Shown: piece after piece, positions 57,769 through 64,000 of the stretch | Position numbering within the stretch: position 1 is the stretch's first letter | Layout of the letters: each line of letters opens with the position of its first letter | Source of the DNA: Anticarsia gemmatalis | Taxonomy: Eukaryota > Arthropoda > Insecta > Lepidoptera > Erebidae | Assembly: GCF_050436995.1 (NCBI RefSeq) | Contig: NC_134764.1 | Span: 124,001 to 188,000, forward strand | DNA length: 64,000 nucleotides | Direction of reading: 5' to 3' | Notes under the pieces: model-generated | The model's database searches: none | What the model was told of the DNA's origin: nothing | The model's input: the letters and a program-made list of their open reading frames with translations, nothing else | Position numbers and translations under genes: made by a program

Positions 57769-59130
57769 ATGCCCAAATGCGCACACATATTAAAATCTAA
57801 GTTATGCTCTAAAGTATTTTCAAAGTGAAAAAGACACCACAATATTTACGAGATTTATAAAGTTAATACGCATATCTGCGTTTGGCCATTAGGTATAGCA
57901 GAAGATTGGAGCGTTAAAAATATTATTTTAAATTCATTCTAAAGTTATCGAACGGATAAAGACTTCTACATCATATTTCATAAGCTAAACAACCTGAGAT
58001 AGTGGTCTGTATTAGAAATATTGTTCAAACTACAACACATGTTCCCAGCTTTGAAAATATGAGAGAATGTTCCACATTTTCCGATATTTACGTAACATCG
58101 GAACAGAACTAAGGGAAAACACCCCCGAGGGTTGAAAAGGGTTAAAAAATAACAGAAAAAAAACGCGTAGATGTAAATATTTGACTGTTGGAAGGTCTAG
58201 TCATTCATATTGTTACATTGAAATTGTGTATTTGTGTTTTTTCGTTTTCAATTAATTTGAAATTCAAAAATACAGTAAGTATTACATTTTTGCATTGTTA
58301 TAATTTTACAGTACATTTTAAAGGTTTGTTTTGTAACACAATACTAAATACTGTTAATCTCAAAGGCCTGATTGGTTATACGTTCAGAAATGAAATTACA
58401 ATGGTTGGATTTATACCCAGTTGATCGCAAATTCGATGCTATAATCATCACATTAGAACATTATTGGATGTGTGTGCAGAGCATGATGCGCTCAAAGTCC
58501 ACTCAAAACAAACATTAATATCCACAAACACATTCTCTAGTTTATGAAGTATCTACTTTGCGTTGTGGTGAAGGTTTTTAACATCCTCCACAACACAATA
58601 TACGCTCTATGAGTTGTGTAAAACTAATTGTTACAAAATATGTAACCACATTCAACAGTAACTACTTTTCCTATTACAATTTATACCTATTTTACAATTC
58701 CCTCAAAATGCAAAACTGTAAATTCCACACAGAGTTTCGCAAAATCCAAATGATATTTAAATGGTGGCATTTCACAGGCGCGCGGTGTCATTGTTGATTC
58801 TCGGTCGACGGGAGCGCGGGACGAGCGCGGGGCGGCTGCGGGGCGGGTGCGGGACGGGTGCGGGACGGGCGCGCGGGCAGACGGCACAACTCTCTCGCTG
58901 CCAGCCCCATTGTTACAGCGTTTTACTATGATTCATGTTTAACGTCGAAGCCAGTTAGTTTGTTGGCGAGTTGCGGATGGAAATTAGCTATTAGGAAATA
59001 TTTTAATGTATGGTTTGTCGTCCAAAAGTTTAATCAAAAGCTTCTGGCAGGCTTGAAAAGCTACTCTTTTTGGCACTGTAATGGTTTAAATAGAGTTTTA
59101 TAGACTAACTTGATATTTTTTTGTTTAAAA
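57769..59130. other. Gene-free stretch with GC-rich island
   Basis: Unique sequence except for the GC-rich minisatellite-like island at 58807-58887. The frames 58188-58424, 58687-58887 and 58858-59103 have no recognised domain. Confidence 0.45.
58807..58887. repeat. 11-bp GC-rich minisatellite
   Basis: Units of 11 bp (58835-58845, 58846-58856, 58857-58867) based on GGTGCGGGACG, with more degenerate units on both sides. The island is nearly all G+C and ends in GGCAGACGGCAC (58876-58887), a 12-mer that recurs at the edge of the second GC island (59602-59613). Confidence 0.65.
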
Positions 59131-59330
59131 CGACAACTATCGCATTAAGAATTGCTCATGTGTTGTGGAGACTTTTACAAACTTTTAAAAACAACGGACA
59201 CAAAGTATAATCAGACTCGCAACAACTATTTGTGGGCAACAATAACTATTTAACTATTCCATGTGTGAATTGAACCTGTAAATTAGGCGTTAGGTGGACA
59301 CGAAGGCAGTCAATAATAGAGTGATATAAA
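59131..59330 (-). mobile_element. SINE copy, diverged
   Basis: Reverse-oriented copy of the SINE at 10352-10554. ACACATGAGCAATTCTTAATG and the ACAACGGACACAAAGTATA region (plus strand) correspond to its 3' body, and a degenerate B box (GGTTCAATTC on the minus strand) lies near 59266-59278. It is older than the copy at 10352. Confidence 0.55.
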
Positions 59331-59540
59331 AACCACAAACAACTGTATCGAACTTTTCTGGCTTACACTATCTGTAGGAAATAGTATACAACACAAATAC
59401 CTATAACAAATAACCACAAAAACTCTCTCACCAAAAGAATCCATCTGTCAACACACGAGCGTACTTATCCCGTCAATGGCTCTCATCTCTATAATAAAAA
59501 TAAACACTCGTTCATCCTCTCGCTAATATCCTCGGACAAA

Positions 59541-59613
59541 GGGGAGCCCCGCGGTCCCCCACGGTCCCCCGAGGGCCCCGCCAGTCGCCCGCAGTCCCCC
59601 AGGCAGACGGCAC
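59541..59613. repeat. C-rich degenerate repeat island
   Basis: CGGTCCCCCA/CGGTCCCCCG/GCAGTCCCCCA-like units of 10-11 bp with strong C bias, followed by GGCAGACGGCAC at 59602-59613. It is surrounded by AT-rich DNA. Confidence 0.55.
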
Positions 59614-61084
59614 TTCATTTTCTCTTAACTCTGCTAATGACACTAGACGCTAAGCTACATCATACCGCAGTTTACACCGAACTGAATCAATAAGGAAAAT
59701 GACATATTGGTAACTATATATATAAGTATGGTAGCTAAGGATAGATGTAAGAGATTGAGTTGCTCGAAATATATTTCACGAATCTTTTGACTTTTGCGTT
59801 GCATGTTTGTTACCTAATATGTTATAACACGGGAATTACATTACAAGGATTCTACTACGACTATTTGCACTGGATTGCTTGACATTTCGGCGCAGGTTAC
59901 ACTGGCAAAAGCCTCAAGCTGACTGTAATTTAGATTGTTTTAACATTTTTTTGTTAAAAAACGGTGGTATATAAACATTTTTGTAACATTTTTACATGTT
60001 ATAACCTGATTTTATTACAATAAGCATATTTATGTATTTTTTGCAGCTAAACCATATCATATTATGTAACTCTATACATTTCATGGGTATATTACTTACC
60101 TGTAGTTTGTTCAAGGCAGGGAAGTCAAAGTTAGTGGCGTGAAACCTCAATAGATTCAACTTGTGAATATGTTTAGCTTTCGAAAACATTTTCTTGGCAA
60201 CTTTCGAACGTACGTGACGTATCAATAGACGGTATTTTATAAAGAAATATTGCACAAAACTGTTACTGTTTGTCTATTATGTGAAAATTTTTGATACAGG
60301 AGGTGGAAAGATAGCATTCGTAAAATTCACTCAAATTAGTAAATAATAATCAAGAGATAGGAGAAGAAAAAGGTGGCGTGTTGGTTAAGCACCTTTCTAC
60401 AGAATAAAGAAAATAAAAGTAAGTCGATGACTTCATTGCGACTACGTTTTCCTGTTGGTTTGTTATTTTTTTGCATATTTACAGCTTAACTATTTATGAA
60501 AAAAATAAGCATGAAGATATTTGAAAACCCTGGTTTAATTTTAATTTTCAGGCCTCTACTCGCATTTTTTGTTTAAATGCACAATAAGACACTCCCATGA
60601 GATCCTTTCCTTACTGAGGGCAACTGGTAACGAACACCTTTGCCCCATGCTTGGAAAATGCAATCCGACACGCTGTGTTCGCCGTCTGTTGTAACAAACC
60701 TTCACAATATTACAGTACGGTGTGACAGGTCCCGCGTGGCTTCGGTCGTCAAGTTAAATCGAGTTGGCGATGCTTGCTCTTTGACGCACCTCAACTTTGT
60801 CATTATAGCGCGATGGCGGCACATCGAGGCACATCGCGGTGACGTAGACGACTGATTAGTTCACAGCGTCGCTCGTAATTGTGTTTACTTGTTTCAAAAG
60901 ATGCCAACGGATATTGTTTTTAGTTCTTCTGGGGGGTAGAAAAATGGAGAAAATAAAAAGGGTAGTACTTCTTCTAACTATTTTTTACTATACTTTCCCT
61001 CGCGTCTTTCGGTTTGTCAGTTCGTTATAAACTAAGAATTGTCATTCTTGTTTTTATTTTTTTTATTAGATAAACCACTCTCAT
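59614..61084. other. Gene-free stretch
   Basis: AT-rich DNA with a moderately GC-rich patch at about 60645-60860 that opens a 71-codon plus-strand frame without recognisable content. No RNA gene or element is recognised. Confidence 0.45.
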
Positions 61085-61252
61085 GCTAGAATTACTCTTG
61101 TGTCGTGGGTCGTTTACAAACGTACAAACAACGGACACAAAGTACAACAAGACCCCAAAACAATTTTTTAGAGATCGTACAAATAAATATGAAAATCGAA
61201 CTCACGATCTTCCGACGCAATGGTAGCGGCATGGCGATCTAAACCACTGCGT
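61085..61252 (-). mobile_element. SINE copy, near full length
   Basis: Reverse-oriented copy of the 10352-10554 family. The 3' body (GACACAAGAGTAATTCTAGC on the minus strand), the ACAACGGACACAAAG block, a degenerate B box (near 61196-61206) and an A-box-like CGCAGTGGTTTAG (near 61238-61250) appear in the correct order. Confidence 0.6.
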
Positions 61253-64000
61253 TTAGGTGTATTATTTGCTAAAATTAAACCGTTATTACCAGGATAAAGC
61301 CGGGTCGGACGGCTAGCTCAATCATAAAAACAAATATTTCCAATAAAAGTACACCAATATTCAAAATTTCCACGAAAGTTATCCTTAACCCTAAAATCCT
61401 ATAATTTCAAAATAAAGGTCGTAATAGGCATAATGTAATCGTTCCCGCGCTCACACGCTCAGCGATTAAGCCTGAAAGTAAAGCCTCCATACTGTACATA
61501 ACTCACGAGTCACATTGTAAGGACCTCTCGTATGAAACATTATTGATAACATAATCACATTGTTACAAACTGTCGTTAAGGCGTGAAACTGTACCTATTT
61601 CTGATTTAAGACTGTGATAAAATTGAATATTGGACTGATTTTATCAAATTTACTGTTTTACGTGTGTCCACTTTTATCAGGATTAAAAGTCATACCGGGC
61701 TTTTCTATCAATCTTGCAGTGTAATTTCTTAAAACATAAGTTATAGATTTTCGTGCCATACGATGCACTAAAAGCGGCTTGCTTCTACTTTTAGTCATTA
61801 ACCGAACTAGCGGTCAACTCACTCTCTGTATCATTGAGTATTTATAAGTGTCAGTACTTGACCTATACGAATAAATTATTTGATTAATAGAATATAAATC
61901 ATCCAAAACATCGCTCCATTCAATAACAGTGGTCAGTAAAACACAACAATGTACAAAGTTATCAAACTAAACTTGTATCAGACCAGTCAAAGATTCAGCA
62001 GTAGTTAGTTAGCGTCGGTACGACTCACTACTACTGTATATTTAGGTCTACAACTTTACTCTGGGCTATCTTCTAGGTATACGGGCTGGGGTGTATGTAT
62101 CGATGTTTGCCTCAAGTTTGGGGTTGAGAGAGGTCAAACACTGTTTTTGTTACAATTTCAATCTGGTTTAACGATTTTTTACTGCTATCACTGCTTTTGT
62201 TAAAATACGAGTAAAGATTACAAAGAAGATAATGTTACTTGATACTGCGTGTTAACAGTATATTTAAAAACGAAGTAAAAGTAAGTGTCTTATGCATATT
62301 TTTATTCACGCTACTTCATAAATTGTATATAGTGATAATATGAAATCTGCTCCTACAAACTCATATTATTTTGCTTTTATATTTGCACCGCTGCACCGCT
62401 AACCAATGTAATCCTATTACTTATCTCTACAAGAATTGTGAAAATACTCGAACTTTCTCAGATGTTTATTGTAAAAAACATTGTTGTTTCGTTTCCTGCT
62501 ATTGAGATTTTGAAGGCAATAATAATATACTGAGTCTTTAGCCAAGTTGTGAACTAAATCTGTCGTTACGTAGTTATTTTCCTCATTGTCTCATAGTATT
62601 AGCGTCGCCGTTTGTTCGCCGACTCACTCGCGTTAATGATAACTAATATCCTCACAAACTAATGAGACAGTTTCCGACTTATTACTTATTTGATTTACAG
62701 CATTTGTTCTAATTATAAGTGCGTTAGGGGATCCATATAATGATTATTGTGTTTTGATGAAAGTAATATGATGAAAGGAAAAGTGTATTCTTTAGGTTTC
62801 ATACTGTAGATGCTAAAAAATTTAAACGAAAGCAGTTTGTATGTCGGTGAAAAAATCATATGCTTAAAATGCTTATCGCATTTAACAATTGAGTGATATC
62901 GTAGGTATTATCACAAGTAAAAAAATAAACATCTAGTTTGTAGGAATCGTAACAGATTGATTGGTCTTTGCCCACCCCTATGAGAAAAAAATAAAAATTC
63001 TTAAATAATCTAGGATCTGAAATTTGTACGACATACAGTTTATAAAAGTCCGAACTGTCTTATTTTTTGACAATAGCAAGTAATCGCTAAATAGAGACCA
63101 TTTCTTGCAGTTCGAAAAAGTCGGAAGTGTTCATGAAATAGCTATTCTTAAATGACAGAACTCTTCAATTGAGACATAACAAAAGAAAATATACTCGCCT
63201 AATAAGCTTCAGTTGGAGTGTTCTCATAACGATATTAAACCAAGTCCAAATATAAAAGCGAATGATCGAAGCCTTTTTATTACCCCCCAGTATCATAGGA
63301 GTGGGGGGGGGGCTGATTTATTGAGTGGAAGGTCCTTGACGCGATCAGTCGCGATTGATCAATGTTTCGGGAAATGTGGTTTTAAATGATCGATGCAGGC
63401 GTTGGGCAAAAAATGTGTATTCTGTAAATAAGGTTTAGCTTTCAAATACCTTTATTAAGTTTCAGTTGCAATTGATAAATAGAAATAAGACAGTGTTCAT
63501 TTCCCTATACACATCATTCTGGATTTATAGTAAATGTTTGTATAATAAAACACAAATTAAAACATTAGAAATACCGAAGATTTTTTGCAATGCATTGCAT
63601 TCACATTAATGATTCTCACTCTCATAAAAAATGTCAGTCGCAATTGATCGTGTTTGAGAACCTTTAGCATGTGACTCCCTCCACCTCCCCCTCCCCCTCC
63701 TTCTCTGTGAGTGTATGTTTTTTGTTTGTCAAGCTGAATGGACAGAAGTGGAATATTACTGAAATGATTTATTTGCTAACTTATTGGATTTTAGGTTTCC
63801 GAAGCCATCGACTATGAACTCGTAGTTTTTGTGGTTTTGTTGGGAATGTATTTCATAACGATTGAAATAAGGATATATTATTATGTCTTGCTGGTTATGT
63901 AGGTTTCTGTAAGTTGCAACATCAGGATATTGCTTCTGCTACCGATAGTCGATTGTGATCGAAAATAGCACTGCCGTTGAACAGACGATGATTGAAAAAT
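61253..64000. other. Gene-free stretch to window end
   Basis: AT-rich unique DNA. A G11 run lies at about 63303-63313, and a polypyrimidine tract (CCTCCACC followed by repeated CCCCCT) at 63677-63701 could form triplex DNA. No exon, RNA gene or mobile element is recognised. Confidence 0.5.

Noticed and set aside
57509..57784. 91-codon minus-strand frame
   Set aside because: It is partly made of the antisense of a LINE tail, so it is not a gene.

Overview
The window reads as AT-rich, gene-poor nuclear DNA from a moth or butterfly (Lepidoptera, probably a noctuid-like moth). The evidence is the repeat content: Helitron-type elements ending in the hairpin + CTAG terminus typical of Lepidoptera, tRNA-derived SINEs and LINE 3' tails of kinds common in moth genomes, and a short-LTR Gypsy/Mag-like retrotransposon. 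I see no convincing host protein-coding exon, rRNA gene, functional tRNA gene or CRISPR array. The only long open reading frame belongs to the retrotransposon. The window is best read as intergenic or long-intron DNA.

Layout. 1-4.7 kb: unique AT-rich DNA with a pair of perfect palindromes (1167-1201), a CpG-rich patch with two CRE octamers (about 2.25-2.4 kb) and two strong hairpins (4154-4183, 4363-4417). 4736-5226: an intact-ended non-autonomous Helitron with a CAGA microsatellite. 9.3-10.6 kb: two different tRNA-derived SINEs. 11881-13666: a 1.79-kb, TA-flanked, near-perfect inverted-repeat element. Its arms are about 817-820 bp, its loop is 149 bp and GC-richer, and each arm carries three copies of a gapped 27-bp motif. 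16.2-20.7 kb: a cluster of 5'-truncated LINE ends (one with an exact 10-bp target duplication) and a 10/20-bp minisatellite. 33450-37838: a complete Gypsy-class LTR retrotransposon on the minus strand, with identical 135-bp LTRs, GTCAG target duplications, a tRNA-Ser-like primer site, a polypurine tract and one gag-pol frame interrupted near its end by a single in-frame TAA. 41-46.3 kb: two more Helitrons and two miRNA-like or MITE-like hairpins. 55-61 kb: further SINE and LINE fragments and two GC-rich minisatellite-like islands that share a 12-mer at their edge.

How the parts work together. There is no operon-like or pathway organisation. The retrotransposon encodes its own capsid, protease, reverse transcriptase/RNase H and integrase. 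All other mobile sequences are non-autonomous or dead and depend on enzymes encoded elsewhere. The most unusual object is the giant hairpin element. If it is transcribed, it would give a long double-stranded RNA of the kind Dicer-2 processes. Its repeated, mirrored internal motif is a candidate protein-binding array. CpG-rich patches and perfect TGACGTCA sites scattered through otherwise AT-rich DNA are candidate cis-regulatory elements of an unseen neighbouring gene.
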